Source: Azadirachta indica
Lineage: Eukaryota > Streptophyta > Magnoliopsida > Sapindales > Meliaceae
Length of the DNA stretch: 64,000 bases
Assembly (NCBI GenBank): GCA_022749755.1
Contig: CM040440.1
Coordinates: 15,611,269-15,675,268 of the forward strand
Direction: 5' to 3'
Below are positions 1-13,359 of the stretch, piece by piece. The notes under the pieces are model-generated. The model had not been told where the DNA came from, ran no database searches, and worked only from the letters and a program-made list of their open reading frames with translations. Within the stretch, counting starts at the first letter, position 1; the number at the start of each line of letters is the position of its first letter. The position numbers were made by a program, and so were the translations under genes.

Positions 1-922
1 ATTGACTCTGTAATCTTAACGAAGATGCTGTGTTTACCCGTTAACGACCGTCAACTCCGTTTCAGATGGTATAACTGTAAATTTTAATTTCAATAATAAT
101 TAAATAGTATTAAACGACGAACTGAATTATCTCCGCAAGTACGGAGAATACGTGGAATAAATAACTCCTCGTTTTAATTGTTGGATATATTAGAAAAAAA
201 AATCTGGTACGTAAAAGAGAGAATTCACAATTAAGTTTAGTGGAGCCCACTGGTAATTCATAAGAAGCTTCGTCTTGAAGTTAGTGAGAGATTTAGAGTC
301 GAGACTACGAGAGAGAGGATGCAGAGCATCAAGAAGGGGTCTCTGTCTGTCGCCTTGAAAATGGAACCCACCACGGAATTGTTTATGTGATTCCATTAAG
401 CTTTCCCAAATGTTGCACTCTCTGAATTTGTTATTTTATTATTTGTCATTCAGCCAAAGACAACCTGTTGCTTTTACGCTTAATCATAGTTACATAGAGA
501 CTTCGTAGAACCAAACTATTTTCAGTTCTTTCCCAATCTCATCGCTTTCCGTAGAAAGAAGAAAAAAAGATATATTTAGTTATACAACTTTTAGGTTGTC
601 TGGGAATTTATGATTTAGTTCTTTAAACGGGAGACAGAAAGTTCTGGTGGGAGAGGGAACTGAATTCGACTCGTTTCGATTTTTGAGAGAAGAATTTTGT
701 TTGATTCATGTGTCGTTTCTGTGACGAAGTTGAAATTAGAGAGGTTTTTCAGTCGCGAGGTTGAAGAAGAGGGAGGAATTATAGAGAGTCCCCAGTCGAG
801 GGTAAGTTTTAGATGGAGAAATTATGATGCTTAAGCTCAATCGAAGAAGAAAGATAGACACTTTTGGATGAAACTGGGTGTATGGAGATTTTGACGGTAA
901 ATTCTTTTTAATACAATTTAAA
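1..922. other. Upstream flank and 5' leader of the PUB33-like gene
   Basis: No coding region is supported here. The first 600 bases are AT-rich, without recognisable family motifs. From about 640 the sequence becomes purine-rich with GA runs and probably holds the promoter and 5' untranslated leader of the gene starting at 923. The short antisense reading frames have no family resemblance and overlap this leader. Confidence 0.5.
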
Positions 923-3900
923 ATGGCTGTGGTGAGTCCTGTTCCAGCAATGACACGAGGGGTCGATCCAATAAAGTGTCCTGATATTAGGATGTCTGGA
1001 ATCATGTCTAGCAGAAGTGAGATCGTGGAGGAACCGGTGGCACGTGTAATTAAAGATAAGATATATGTTGCTGTCGGTAAACCAGTTAAAGAAAGCAAAT
1101 CAGTTCTGTTATGGGCACTGCAGAATTCGGGAGGGAAGAGAATTTGCATAATTCATGTTCACCAACCAGCTCAGATGATTCCAGTCAGTAAGTTTTTGAC
1201 ACATCCTTGTAGTGTACACATCGTCTTGATGTATATATGTCCACTGATATATTTATTTTGCTTATAGAACTTTTGATGGAGGTTTCAATTTGGTTGTAGA
1301 TTATTGATTTCTGGACAAGTTCTAAGGCTACAGTCAGCTTACTTAGATTTTGTTGTGCACCAAGTAAAAACTAATAATGATCAATTTTTAGATTTTGGTT
1401 CAGATTAAGGTTATAGATTGTATCCATCAAATTTAGAATGAGATATTTGGCCATACTTAATGGAATATCTGAGTAAATAATTCGGGGAAGAAATCTCTTT
1501 ACATCAGTATATGAATTTGGCTGAAATTTTCGGTTCAAGAAAACAGATCTAGAATTCCAAAGTTAGCTGGAAAGGTAGACAAGGAAATTTGAAGAGGAGG
1601 AATTTGGCCATACTTATTGTTTAATTCTCTTTGCTTTGGTTTGCAGTGGGCACAAAGTTTCCAGCGAGCTCACTTGAAGAGGAGGAAGTCCGGGCATACA
1701 GGGAAATTGAAAGACAAGACGTGCATAAGATCCTAGATGAGTACCTTCTCATCTGTTGGCGAATGGGGGTATGACTTCTTTTTCTGTTTCTACATACACG
1801 CTGTTTAATTAGGAAGGAGAAATTTCTCTCCAAATGTGAAGCACTCGCTGTTCTAAATCTTAGGGGTTGATAAGAATTATACAAGAAGAAATTCTAAAGC
1901 TAACAGCTTAATGTCACAGTTATTTCTTATGGTTGTGACTTGTGCATAATGGGTTAGAAGTATGTAAATTCATGTTTTCAATCTGTGAAAACTGCGAATC
2001 TATGCCACACAATTCTGAATTTTGAAGTTTGATGTAGAATACTGAATTGACTCAACTGTGTACTCTTTTAACTTATTCTAGCATTCATAATTCTGGATTG
2101 TAGGTGCGTGCAGAGAAACTATATGCTGAATATGACTCTGTTGAAAAGGGGATTCTGGAGTTAATCTCTCAGCACGGGATCAGGAAACTTGTAATGGGAG
2201 CAGCAGCAGACAAGCACTACAAGAAGTACATACTACTAATGAACCTTTTTATTTTTATTGTCTTCACCATCTCCATCCATAGTGTAATGTTGTCAAGGGC
2301 AGCATTCCTATAATTCCCCTAGATATGAATTACAAATCGTGATTGCTTACCCTTACAGTTTAACATTGCAGGAAAATGATGGACCTCAAGTCTAAGAAGG
2401 CTGTTTCTGTTCGCCTACAAGCACCTGCTTCTTGTCACATTTGGTTTATTTGCGATGGGAACCTAATTCACACAAGGTGTGCTTGACATGTTCTGTTCTA
2501 AAATGCTGGTGACTATTTAGTAATTTGAAATTTTGAACAGTTTTACGGACTATGGACATTCTATATGTGGCTACAAGATGCTAAAAAAGTGATTTATTGA
2601 TCATATTATATTCATAGCGCTAAAGAATCTTTTCTTGTCAGGAATGCTTTTTAAAAGATTACTTGGTTCTTGTGATCTGAATGCTAATGAAAATACCATA
2701 TGAAATAGGGAAGGCAATTTGGAAGGAACTGATACACAGGTTGCTTCTTCATCACTTCAATTAAGTACGAACACTGAAGTTGGACATCAAAATCGCTTCA
2801 GATCTCATTCTGTTACAGTGGGGCACAGTAATCCAGTGAAACTGACCAATCCAGTTCAGGATCTATTCCACAGAGTAATGTCTATGAATTTTGACAAAAA
2901 TGGGGGGAAGTTAATGACTCCTCCAGACACTGCTGGAGGGCTGGTATCTCCGTGGAGCAGGTTCGAAGCAGAAGGTAGTTCTGATGAATCAGTAGTCTCA
3001 GCATCAACAAGGAGGAGTCCTTCTCAGGGGTCAGCTCTCTCATCGAGCTCTTCTGGGGAAGTGATTGATATTTCTATGATTCCATGTATTAGGACTGAGG
3101 GAGTGAGCACACTGCCACAGGAAAAGGAGGAGCTTCTTCATTCATCACCTCCTAGTGTATTGGTACGTGCAAAGCTATCACTTCTATGATGTAGTTGATA
3201 AAGTGCAGCATTTACATATTCTGAAGTTTCTAACTTCAAATTATGGGATATTTGGGTTTATCCTTCTTTTTATCACATATGAGCTTGATTGATGCATAGA
3301 CCGGATTCTGATTTTGTTTTCAATCCAATGAAACTGTTTTTAACTGATCAACGGATGCTAGCAGGATGGAAGTATAGATGATACTCTTTACGATCAACTT
3401 GCACAAGCAATGGCGGAGGCTGAAAATTCAAGGCGAGAGGCATTTGAAGAGGCGCTCAGGCGGGGGAAGGCTGAAAAAGATGCCATTGAGGCCATTCGCA
3501 AGGTAAAGTTTTGGCTTTGAAGCATGAAACATCCCTGCAATCCCCTCTTGTCTTTTCTCATCTCTTCTTTCTGCCCATAAATAATGACTAGTTTATTTTC
3601 ATATTTTTAAATTATTGAACAATAGATATTTGTTGACAAGAAGGGTCATCGGAAGGTACTGTTAGTCACGGAAACTGGGTTTTTATTGATTGTGACGATA
3701 ATTACCTGTCTCATTCAATTTTCATAAGAACTTAGTATCAAACATGGAGCTATTGCAGAAAGTTCTGATGTAATGTAAACCTGAATGGTTATCTTATGCA
3801 TATTCTCAATCCCGGCTGACAATTTGCAGGCTAAAGCATCTGAAAACTTGTATGCTGAAGAGTTAAAACAGAGGAAGGAAATCGAGGAGGCAGTTGAAAA

Positions 3901-6194
3901 GGAAAAGCTGGAGCTTGAAAGGATGAAGAAACAGCAGAATGAAGTCATGGAAGAACTTCGAGTTGCCCTGGATCAGAAATCATTACTGGAGAGCCAAATT
4001 GCAGAATCTGATCGAACGGTAAAGGAATTGGAGAAGAAAATCATTTCTGCTGTTGAACTCCTGCAAAATTACAAAAGAGAACGAGATGAGTTGGAGATGG
4101 AGCGGGATAATGCACTAAAAGAAGCTGAGGAGCTGAGGAAAAGTCGAATAGAGGCCTCAAGCAGCACATGCATGCCTCAATTCTTCTCTGAGTTTTCTTT
4201 CTCAGAGGTAAAGGCAGCAACTTGTAATTTTGATCCATCCCTGAAGATTGGAGAAGGGGGATATGGGAGTATATACAAAGGTCTCCTGCGCCATAGCCAG
4301 GTGGCCATAAAGATGCTGCATGCTCATAGCTTGCAAGGACCTGCTGAATTTCAACAGGAGGTAGGATGTGAATTTTGTGTGTTTCATTTTGATTAAGTTG
4401 AATTGTATATCTGGTTTGTTCATCTAAAGGGCCTGCTGTATTCATTTAGTGTTCCACCAAGAATCAAAAGTCCATGTCATGAACATATTGTTATCCACAT
4501 GCTTTTTACATGTCTGGCAATAAACTAAAACTGGTTTTAGATAATTCTCCTTTCTGTTAGTTGTTTGGACCAGTGATTAGCTGGGCAGGTGTAAATTCTA
4601 GAAAGTAGCTTCCACCTTTTTTTTTGTTTTTTTCCCGGGGTGATTGTCATTCCAACAGAACATCAATATTCCTTATTGATGATCGATTACCGAAAATTTA
4701 CCTATTCTTTGCTGCAAATGTACTTTATGCAGCTTTCATTTATGTTTTTGTTGCTCTTCTGCTGTTTAGCAATTGCCAATGCATCTTCATAGTAGCAGTA
4801 AGTGTGTCTGTCATATACTATCTGAAACTTAGTATTGTGTATTTAAGCTAGTTATTTCGATTCTATTTGCAATTATGTTTCACTGAATTAGTTAATTAAT
4901 TTTTTGAAATATAAATTTGTTTAGGAATACTGCACGAACTACGAAACTATGTGTTAATAGTTGTACAAATGACGTTGTTATTATCATTAGTTTTGATATT
5001 ATGCAGTTATTATACTTATAACTGTCATTGAATATGACATATGTTTGTTATATAACAGGTTGATGTTCTGAGTAAGATGAGGCATCCGAATCTTGTAACT
5101 CTCGTTGGAGCTTGTCCAGAAGCTTGGACTCTCATCTATGAGTATTTACCCAATGGAAGCCTTGAAGACCGGCTCAGCTGCAGGGATAACTCTCCTCCTC
5201 TCTCTTGGCAAACTCGAATACGCATAGCTGCAGAACTATGCTCTGTCCTAGTCTTTCTTCATTCTTGTAAACCTCACAGCATTGTGCATGGTGATTTGAA
5301 ACCTGCCAATATTCTTCTTGATGCTAACTTCGTTAGCAAGCTTAGTGACTTTGGAATCTGTCGCTTACTGTCTCAGAATGAGTTTACAAGTAACCATACA
5401 ACACCGTGTTGCAGAACTGACCCTAAGGGTACATTTGCATATATGGATCCCCAGTTTCTTGCAACTGGGGAACTTACGCCCAAGTCAGATGTTTACTCAT
5501 TTGGGATTATTTTATTGCGTTTATTGACTGGAAGACCAGCCTTAGGGATAGCAAAGGAAGTGCAGTACGCATTAGATACAGGAAAACTGAAAAACCTTTT
5601 GGATCCTTTGGCGGGAGACTGGCCATATTTCCAAGCTGAGCAGTTGGCTAACTTGGCCATGAGATGTTGTGAGATGAACCGAAAGAGCCGACCAGACCTT
5701 GGAACAGATGTGTGGAGGGTACTTGAACCAATGAGGGCATCATGCGGAGGGTCAACATTGTATGGACTAGGATCTGAAGAGCATTGCCAACCTCCTCCAT
5801 ATTTTATTTGTCCCATTTTCCAGGTGAGTTCATTTGTTCTTTTTCACTCTCTTTCAGCATACTCTAAAGAGTAGCAGGAGCGGCTTATCCTTTGTTACTG
5901 AATTTTCTCTTGACATTTTATTTTCACCTGAGAACTCAAGGCCATAAACTTTCTTTAGGAAAATTTCAAGATAGAATGGGATTTATTTGGTCTATTTGCT
6001 TAAACTTGCAGGAGGTCATGCAAGATCCGCACGTCGCAGCAGATGGTTTCGCCTATGAAGCGGAGGCTTTGAGAGGATGGCTTGACAGCGGCCATGACAC
6101 CTCACCTATGACGAACCTCCCTCTTACCCACAAAAATCTTGTCCCCAACCATGCTCTGCGTTCTGCAATTCAAGAGTGGCTGCAACAGCATTGA
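923..6194 (+). CDS. PUB33: U-box domain-containing protein kinase, PUB33-like (USP + coiled coil + kinase + U-box)
   Basis: Nine exons: 923-1187, 1647-1768, 2104-2225, 2372-2476, 2709-3162, 3365-3502, 3830-4360, 5059-5823, 6012-6194, all GT-AG and in phase, giving about 894 residues. Seen domains: an N-terminal universal-stress-protein-like fold (about 45-200), a serine-rich linker (205-355), a charged coiled coil (about 360-510), a protein kinase (about 530-805) and a C-terminal U-box (about 825-894). Kinase marks are the glycine loop GEGGYG at 543-548, a lysine in the AIKM motif near 566, catalytic HGDLKPAN with Asp658, and DFG at 676. There is no Arg before the catalytic Asp, so it is a non-RD kinase. 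The U-box (starting PPYFICPIF, split by the last intron) implies E3 ubiquitin ligase activity. The family is about 800-900 residues and its substrates are mostly unknown. The start is the first in-frame ATG after an upstream stop-free stretch. It acts in cytoplasm or at membranes (family inference). Confidence 0.93.
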
Positions 6195-7100
6195 AATAGC
6201 AGCGTTATTTTAGTCTGTGATATATATTGTCCATATTCATCATCGAACAGGGAATACAATATTAGTTACCAGCACACCTTTCTCTTTCATTTTTCCGTTT
6301 TCTTAATATTTGTTGCATACGATTGTATGGACGGCCGTGCATAAGTATTATTATGTATTTGCTCGATATATATTGTATCTACACTATATAAATGATGCTG
6401 GTAAATCTTAATATCTAAAGTGCTGTTTAGTAATACTGACTTCTTTGAACTATCATCTACGTGCATTGCATACCTAATAGAAGTAACTCATAGCCAATCA
6501 TCCGTTGTTTTTGATATCATAGTCATTACTGTAGTTGACTTTTTGACATCTGGAATAATTTTGAGAATAACCCACATCTCCGAGCAGTCACTGTGCCAGA
6601 TTTTTTGTTAAGTGCTGGCTAATTTTAATAATAATAAAATATCAAATATTTTTGAATAAAAAAATAATTATAATTATAATTATAATATTCATTAAATATG
6701 CTTAAAAGATTTTTGTACATTTTTTTGTACATATTGTGCAACTATGTCAAGCAATATTAATATGAACAGATAATGCAATTCTCAATACACATTAACAAAA
6801 TATTCTCTTATGCAGTAGATAATAAGCAAGCATAATAGAGATTAAATATGATGCTGGTTTAAAATATCACTGTTAATAGATAACTTAAATTTTAGTTTTA
6901 TTTTGTAAAATAAAACTAAAGAATTAAAAAGTTTACTTGATATATTTATTTAATTTTATTTTTTTAAAATAATGATGATAAAATTAATAAAGAGTTAAGC
7001 AAAAAGTAACAAGAAATGAAGGTAGTGATAAGAAAATAAAAACTTTGTGAAACAAATAAAAATAATATGAAAAACTCTAGAAAAAAAATGGTAATGTTAG
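6195..7100. other. 3' flank, AT-rich spacer
   Basis: Probable 3' untranslated region of the U-box gene (to about 6420), followed by very AT-rich sequence with A/T runs. No open reading frame with family resemblance and no structural RNA was recognised. Confidence 0.5.
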
Positions 7101-7330
7101 AGTAGTTGTAGCTTTTTTTATTTAGTTTTTTGATATTTTTTTGGATTAAATTGAAAATATATACAATTTTAAAGAAATAAAAATTTTTATGGGGGCTTAA
7201 ACCTAAATTTTATGATTTATTAAGGGCTGAAATATATTTTCATAGTTCATTTTATGGGAAAACCTGTCTCTGCTGGGGGCGCATCAAAACCCCCAGTAGG
7301 CAGTAGGTGGCTCCGCCACTCATATGGACT
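7100..7330. repeat. Transposon-derived scrap ending in a TGGCTCCGCCACT motif
   Basis: The stretch has a G-rich block followed by a C-rich block (around 7274-7300) and then the palindrome-like TGGCTCCGCCACT near 7309-7321. This phrase recurs at the ends of degraded transposon copies in many plant genomes. No terminal repeats or coding domain remain, so the class cannot be assigned. Confidence 0.35.
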
Positions 7331-7845
7331 ATCAGTTGTTGGTTAGCGTGCAGGCCAATTCGGCCAATTCTCATTTGAGCTAAGATGGTCGGCTAGGGCT
7401 TTGCTTTGCTTTGAGGTTCAAAATCTCATTTGAGGTAAGATTGGATGTAATGTACAATTACTGCCTAGTTGATTGAAAATCAAAATAATGTTAATCAGAT
7501 AAATTAATTGTTATCCAAGGTTGGGTAGGCTGTGTTACGGGCAAGTTTTTAGCTTTAACCGTTGGGTTTAGCTAAACTCCAACCAGATACATCCTATTTT
7601 GGTTGTGTTACCTTTGATAGTTTGTTGCCTACAAACTCTTTAACACATTCGGAGAAGCGTGTTGTGTAAAATTAAGCTATCAAGTTCAAGTTTTTGTTCC
7701 ACTGAGAGTTACAAGGTTTTGCCCGCTTATTAATTTCTAACCTTAAATCTGCAATTAAAGCAATATTGGAAGCTCTACGTTGACTCTTTTAATTGAAGGT
7801 GGTCCAAATTAATAAACCAAAAAAATGTGACATGCTGCATATGTG

Positions 7846-8070
7846 CAGGCTGGCGATGATGAATATTCTCTTCTTGTAAGTTAGAAAAGGTTCTATGTGC
7901 ATGCTCCAGCTGTCAGAAATATTGAAAACTTGTATGAAGATTTTATCATGATTCTCCATGCTTTCAGAAATTTGGATAATGTGGTCCTCAAAAGGAATCG
8001 ATGATAAAATATTCATGCATCATGTTTTCCAGTTTTTCTTTCCCATTTCATTTCATTTCATCACATATAT
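7846..8070 (+). pseudogene. SCC3 cohesin-subunit pseudogene, 5' piece
   Basis: Translated in pieces, this stretch resembles the middle of plant SCC3 (the SA/STAG cohesin subunit). After an apparent splice acceptor at about 7848 comes a short AGDDEYSLL segment, then a frame with NIENLYEDF and ILHAFRNLDN, where SCC3 proteins have a SLYEDxxMxL...FRNxDDE segment. A stop codon lies between the two readable parts. The frame runs up to the Copia insertion at 8071 and resumes on its far side at 13360. The assignment rests on remembered family sequence. Confidence 0.5.
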
Positions 8071-8668
8071 TGTTGAAATATTTTAATGGTCTAATAATTC
8101 TCCAAAATATAAAGCTTATAAAATATAATAATTGAAAATTTAAAATAATGGTAAAGTTAACAAACATGCAACAATATAAATTAAAGTACATAAAAATTTA
8201 AAGAGGTTTGATAAATATTATTTATGTCCTCGGTCAATTCAAACACTCTGTTAGAATCAAATTGAAAGATAATACAGAATTTAGGTACAACTTGTAAATA
8301 TTCACAAACTTAAATGGATTCAAGTGTAAAACTTACAAGAAATATAAGCAACACTATAAATCTTACAAAGTTGGAGACCCGAATGAAAAGTGCCATCTTC
8401 AACCTCAAAACAACACTCAAACTCGTTTCTTTCTCCTTTGATTTTGGCTTTGTCTCTCTCTATTGTCTCTCAATTTTTTTTAACGCAAGTACAAATAAGA
8501 GAAATTTTTTATTTATAATCTAATTGAGAGTCAAAAAAGTCAAAAAAATAAGCTAATTTAGGGTAAACTCTTACGTATGGAGGCTATCGATTTTTTTTCA
8601 CCAACCACCACTAACTTCTACATTTCAAATTTTGCAGTTGGGTGTTGAAAATAAGCCACACTTCAACA
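8071..8668 (-). repeat. Copia 3' LTR (left copy)
   Basis: 598 bp, TGTTGA...TCAACA. It aligns along its whole length with 12760-13359 but carries many substitutions. Just inside it (8669-8685), the minus strand shows a purine-rich AAGGTAGAGATT stretch suitable as a polypurine tract. Confidence 0.93.
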
Positions 8669-8699
8669 AATCTCTACCTTGATGAATTTTCAACTTTTA

Positions 8700-10250
8700 T
8701 ATATCTCTCAATTTGGAAGTGCCTTCAAATATATCAACATTGGTGCCATCCTAATATAAGATGACTTGCAATAAGTTCAGGCAATACTTGAACTTTTTTG
8801 TAAGAACTAGTTTAGTCAATATATCAGTAGCATTTTTCTTTGTGTAGACTTTCAATAAATAAATTTCTTTGAAGGTGTTCTACTATCTAATCTTGTGATA
8901 TTGAACATTTATATGTTTTGACCTTACATGAAATACTTGATTCTTGATAAAAAATATAACACTTTAACTATTACTTTATATTTGAGCAGTATCTTGCTTA
9001 AAGCCAAGTCCTTTAACTAGACCCTTTAACTATAAAGCTTTTTTTACTGTTTTAACGATTGCCATATATTCTGCTTCTGTAGTAGATAGAGCAATTATAG
9101 ATTGTAGGATGAATTTCTATGAAATCAATCCTCTTCTAAACTTGAAAGCATAGCCAGTCATGAATCTTCTATTATCTAAATCTCCTGCATAATCTAAATC
9201 AACATATCCAACTACCTTACTAGAAGCTGAGTCTTGATCATACAACAATCCATAATTAATTGTGCCAGCAAGATATCTGAAAATCCACTTGACTGCATTC
9301 CAATGCTCCTTTTACGGATTTGCCATGTATCTGTTAACTACACTGACTACTTGTGAAATGTTTGGTTTAATGCATACCATTGTGTACATTAGACATCCTA
9401 TAACGTTTGTATAAGATACTCAAACCATGTACTCCACCTCAACTTTTGTTTTCGGGCAATGATTTGAAGACAATTCAAAGTGTGCTGCTAATGGAACCTT
9501 TACAAGTTTGGCATTGAGCATACTAAACTTTTCTAGAATTTTTTTCACATGGTTTTTTTTTTAGTGAGCCACAACTTTCCAGTTTTTCTATCTCTGTTGA
9601 TTTCCATGTCAAGAATCTTCTTAACAGCTCTAAGATCCTTTATTTCAAATTTAGCACTCAACATATTCTTGAGTTTAGAGATGTGAGATTTATTTTTAAC
9701 AGCAATCAGCATATCTTCAACATAAAGTGTCAGATAAATGAAAGAACCATCATCTAATTTTCTGAAATAAATATAATAATCATACTCACAACGAGTATAC
9801 CCATGTGATACAATAAAAGTATCAAATCGCTTGTACCATTCTCTAAGTGATTGTTTTAATCCATATAAGGATTCTTTAATCTACACATGAGCCCTTCTTT
9901 GCCTGCTTTTAAAACCTTTGGGTTGCTACACATAAATCTACTCCTCTAGCTCCCTATGTAAGAAAGTAATTTTTACATCTAATTGTTCCAACTCTAAATT
10001 ATATATTGCCACAATTGACAAGATAACTCGTATAGAAGTATGCTTCACCACGGAGAGAAAATCTCATTGTAATCTATATCCTTTTTTTTGTGAATATCCT
10101 TTGGCAACTAGTCGAGTTTTATACTTTTCTCCTTCATTTTTTATGACTGCTTCTTTTTTTCTAAAAACCTATTTATACCCAATAACCTTATTTCCCTTGG
10201 GTAATTCTAGCAGTTCCCAAGTATGATTCCTTTTAAGTGACTCCATTTCT
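8700..10250 (-). pseudogene. Copia reverse transcriptase / RNase H remnant
   Basis: On the minus strand, short open stretches in shifting frames correspond to the RT and RNase H part of a Copia pol. Many stops and frameshifts mean no enzyme can be made. It follows the integrase remnant, as expected for Copia, and precedes the polypurine tract. Confidence 0.7.
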
Positions 10251-10559
10251 TCTTCCATAACTGTTAACCATTTATCACCATTCTTTACTTGAATTGCTTT
10301 TTTGAAATCAGATAGGTTGTCGCTTTTAGAGAATAATGCAAATGATACTATGTCTTCAAATCCATACCTAACAGGTGCTCTAGTAGTGCATCTGTCTCTG
10401 TCTCTAGCAAGTAAATACGACTTTTTTTAGTGCTATTCTTGATCATCAGTTTGGTCTTGATTTTCTTGTAGTGGAGTTTGTTGTTGTCTTAACTTCACCT
10501 CAATGATTGATCTCTCATCTTATTTTTCAGTGGAACTCTGCTTCATATTTTTTTTTTCA

Positions 10560-11733
10560 ATATGTTGGCTTCATCAAAGACAACATCTCTGCTGATGACT
10601 TTCTTTAATTCCGGGTCCCAGAGTATATACCCTTTTATATCTTTTGAATAGCCAAGGAAAATACACCTCTTTGATTTTGCATCTAACTTCGTATGTTTAT
10701 CTTGTGGCACATACATGTCTGCTAGACATCCAAATATGCATAAGTTGGTATAGTTGACTAGCTTGTTTGTTTAAACCTCCTCAGAGACTTTGAAATTTAT
10801 AGCTGAGCATGGAGACCAATTAATTAAGTAAATAGCAGTGTTAACTACTTATGCCTAAAAACTCTTTGACAATCCTGCGTTAAGCATCATACACCGAGCT
10901 CTTTTCATTAATGTTCTATTCATTTTTTCAGCCACTTCGTTCTGCTGTAGAGTATTCTTTACTGTGAAATGTCGAGTAATCCCTTCATTCTTACAGAATT
11001 CTAGAAAGGAACTTTCCTTTTACTCGATCCTATTGTCACTTTTGATGTACTTTAGCCTTTTGTCAGTCTGGTTTTCCACCTTAACTTTCCATTGCTTGAA
11101 AACATTGAACACCTTGAATTTATGCTTCATGAAGTACACCTAAACCTTTCTAGAATAATCATCAATGAAATTGACGAAATAATTATAACCTCTATGTGAT
11201 GCACCTGGTGATGGTCCCTATACATTAGTGTAAACATAATCAAGAATTTCTTTGCCGATGTGAGATGAAGTGTTGAAGCTGACCCTATTTTACTTTCCCA
11301 TAACACAAAATTTATAGAATTCTAATTTACATCCTTTCACACCACTTAAAAGGTTTCTCTTATGTAACTCATATAGCATACGTTCACTGAGATGACCTAA
11401 CCGCATATGCCATAATTTGATATTGTTATTGTTATTGCTCGGTTTAGTATGTGTAGCAGCAGTAGCTCCACCTGAAACAGTATCTCTTAGCAGCTTGTAT
11501 AGGTTACCAACTTTTTCTCCTTTCATTACTACAAGAACTTTTTTATAGACTTTTAATAATCCATCTTTGGCAGAGAAACTATAACCTAATGAATCCAATG
11601 TTCTTAAGAAAATCAGATTTTTCTTCAACTCAGGAATATGCCGGACATTATCCAGTGTTCTAACAGTTCCATCATGCATTCTTATTTTCACTGTGTAGAT
11701 TCCAATAACTTTGCAAGAAACATCATCACCCAT
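10560..11733 (-). pseudogene. Copia protease end, GAG-pre-integrase and integrase remnant
   Basis: The frame at 11733-11290 holds the end of the protease domain and a GAG-pre-integrase segment with WHMRLGHLS and a following Cys-containing zinc finger part. A DSG-type protease active-site segment lies just upstream, at about 11760-11820. Below 11290 the integrase core continues, broken by stops, including a KSDN segment around a conserved acidic residue. No intact product is possible. Confidence 0.8.
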
Positions 11734-11949
11734 TAAAACAGAACTAGCATTACAAGATTGGTATGTATTAAACCATTCTTTATAAGGACATATATGGTAA
11801 GTGTATCCAGAGTCAAGTATTTAGAATTCTGAAAGAGATCTTCCACTTGTAGATGCCAATAACATATCCTTTTCTTCATCGTCATTAGATTTGTTGTTGA
11901 CTACATTTGCTTCTGTTAACTTTTGATTCTTCCTTGTTTCTAAATCTTT

Positions 11950-12416
11950 CTTTAATTCATTGTAGAATCTTCTAATATGCCCTTCTTATGGCAGTAATGA
12001 CACTCTACATTTTTCTCTGGACGCGACGTGGAACGATAATTGTGGCGAGAATTTCTTCCACGAGATTTACTTCTATCACATCTCGATTTTATCTTATTAT
12101 CTTCTTTTGCAACAAGACTTTCAGTTTGAGAAGAGCTATTTAGTTGCTTAATCTTATCAGTCTCCAAAAGAGCAGTTGAGACCTCATCCATCGTAAGAGC
12201 TTACTTTCCAACTAGCAGTGTGGTCACTAATGTCTTATATGATTTTGGTAAAGAAGTCAGCAGAATAATTGCTTGATCTTTTTCATCATTCTTGACCTCT
12301 ACACTCTGAAGTTGAGTAATATATTCGTTGAACTTGTTGATGTGGCTTGTTGCATTTGTACCCTCCTGCATCTTTAACTTGTACAGTTCCCTCTTCAGAT
12401 AAAGTCTATTTGTCAA
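11950..12416 (-). pseudogene. Copia gag remnant with zinc knuckle
   Basis: Two minus-strand frames (12416-12201 and 12191-11952) give a Copia-type gag (UBN2 family). The first has an EGTNATSHINKFN segment and a SLPKSYKTLVTTLL segment. The second has a basic serine/arginine-rich region ending at the start of a CHYCHKKG zinc knuckle. The frames are separated by a stop and a shift, so gag is broken. Confidence 0.8.
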
Positions 12417-12745
12417 GCAGAATTATTTTTGGACCTTTTATCAAGCAATCCTTTAAAAAGACCCTGTTGCACTAATATATCCTTTACAGTATTTTGTCAA
12501 ATATTAAAGTTAATTTTGTTATTAAAAGGAGTAACTCAAACTTTAGACTAGACATAAATTCTTCAATTAATTATTATATTTTAAAACTTACAACAAACCT
12601 TAAAATGAATAGTACATTTTGAAAAATTTTCAAAAAAGACTGAAGGGGTCATAACGGTCTTATTTAAAACCCAGACTTTTTAGACAATTATAACCCTTTT
12701 GAGAAAATTTTTCTCATGCATGTATTTATTCTAAATGAACTTTCA

Positions 12746-12757
12746 GCTCTGATACCA
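12746..12757 (-). promoter_or_regulatory. Primer-binding site for initiator-Met tRNA
   Basis: The minus strand reads TGGTATCAGAGC two bases inside the right LTR. This is the standard plant LTR-element primer site, complementary to the 3' end of initiator methionine tRNA, and it fixes the element's orientation. Confidence 0.9.
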
Positions 12758-12759
12758 TT

Positions 12760-13359
12760 TGTTGAGACATTTTAATGACTCAATAATTCCCTAAAATATA
12801 AAACTTATAAAATATAATAATTAAAAATTTTAAATAATGGCAAAGTTGACAAATATGCAACATATAAAGTAAAGGACATAAAAATTTAATGAGGTTAAGT
12901 AAATAATACCTACGTCTTGAAGCACTTTAAATACTCCATTAGGATCAAATTGAAAGATAATACAGAATTAGATACAACTTGTAAATACCCACAAACTTAA
13001 AAGGGCTCAATTGTAAAACATACAGAAAATTTAAGCAACACTATAAATCTTACAAAGTTAGGAACTTGAATAAAAATCGCCGTCTTCAACCTCTAAACTA
13101 CACTCAAACTCGTTTCTTTCACCTCGGATTTTAGCTCTGTCTCTCTCTATTATCTCTCAACTTTTTTTGAATGCAATTATAAATGAGAGAAGCTTTCTAT
13201 TTATAACTTAATTGAGGACCAAAAAAGTCAAAAAAAAAAAAAGCCAATTTGAGGTAACCTCTTACGTACGGAGGCCACCAATTTTTCTTCACCCACCACC
13301 ACCGACTTCAATATTTCAAATTTTACAGCTGGGTGTTGAAAATAAGCCACATTTCAACA
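12760..13359 (-). repeat. Copia 5' LTR (right copy)
   Basis: 600 bp, partner of 8071-8668. It starts TGTTGA and ends TCAACA, followed directly by the TATAT target duplication. It would contain the element's promoter; no activity is implied. Confidence 0.93.

Larger units (their letters stand above)
8071..13359 (-). mobile_element. Decayed Ty1/Copia LTR retrotransposon
   Basis: A complete but inactive element of about 5.3 kb. Two direct LTRs (8071-8668 and 12760-13359) both begin TGTTGA and end TCAACA, and the flanks carry the identical 5-bp target duplication TATAT (8066-8070 and 13360-13364). The primer-binding site abuts the right LTR, so the element reads on the minus strand. Its order is gag, zinc knuckle, DSG protease, GAG-pre-integrase, integrase, reverse transcriptase, RNase H; integrase before RT is the Copia order. 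All domains are interrupted by stops and frameshifts, and the LTRs have diverged from each other visibly, so this is an old insertion. It lies inside the SCC3 pseudogene. Confidence 0.93.

Noticed and set aside
11290..11733. Considering the open pol frame as a live transposon gene
   Set aside because: Neighbouring gag, integrase and RT parts are full of stops and shifts, so the element is inactive.
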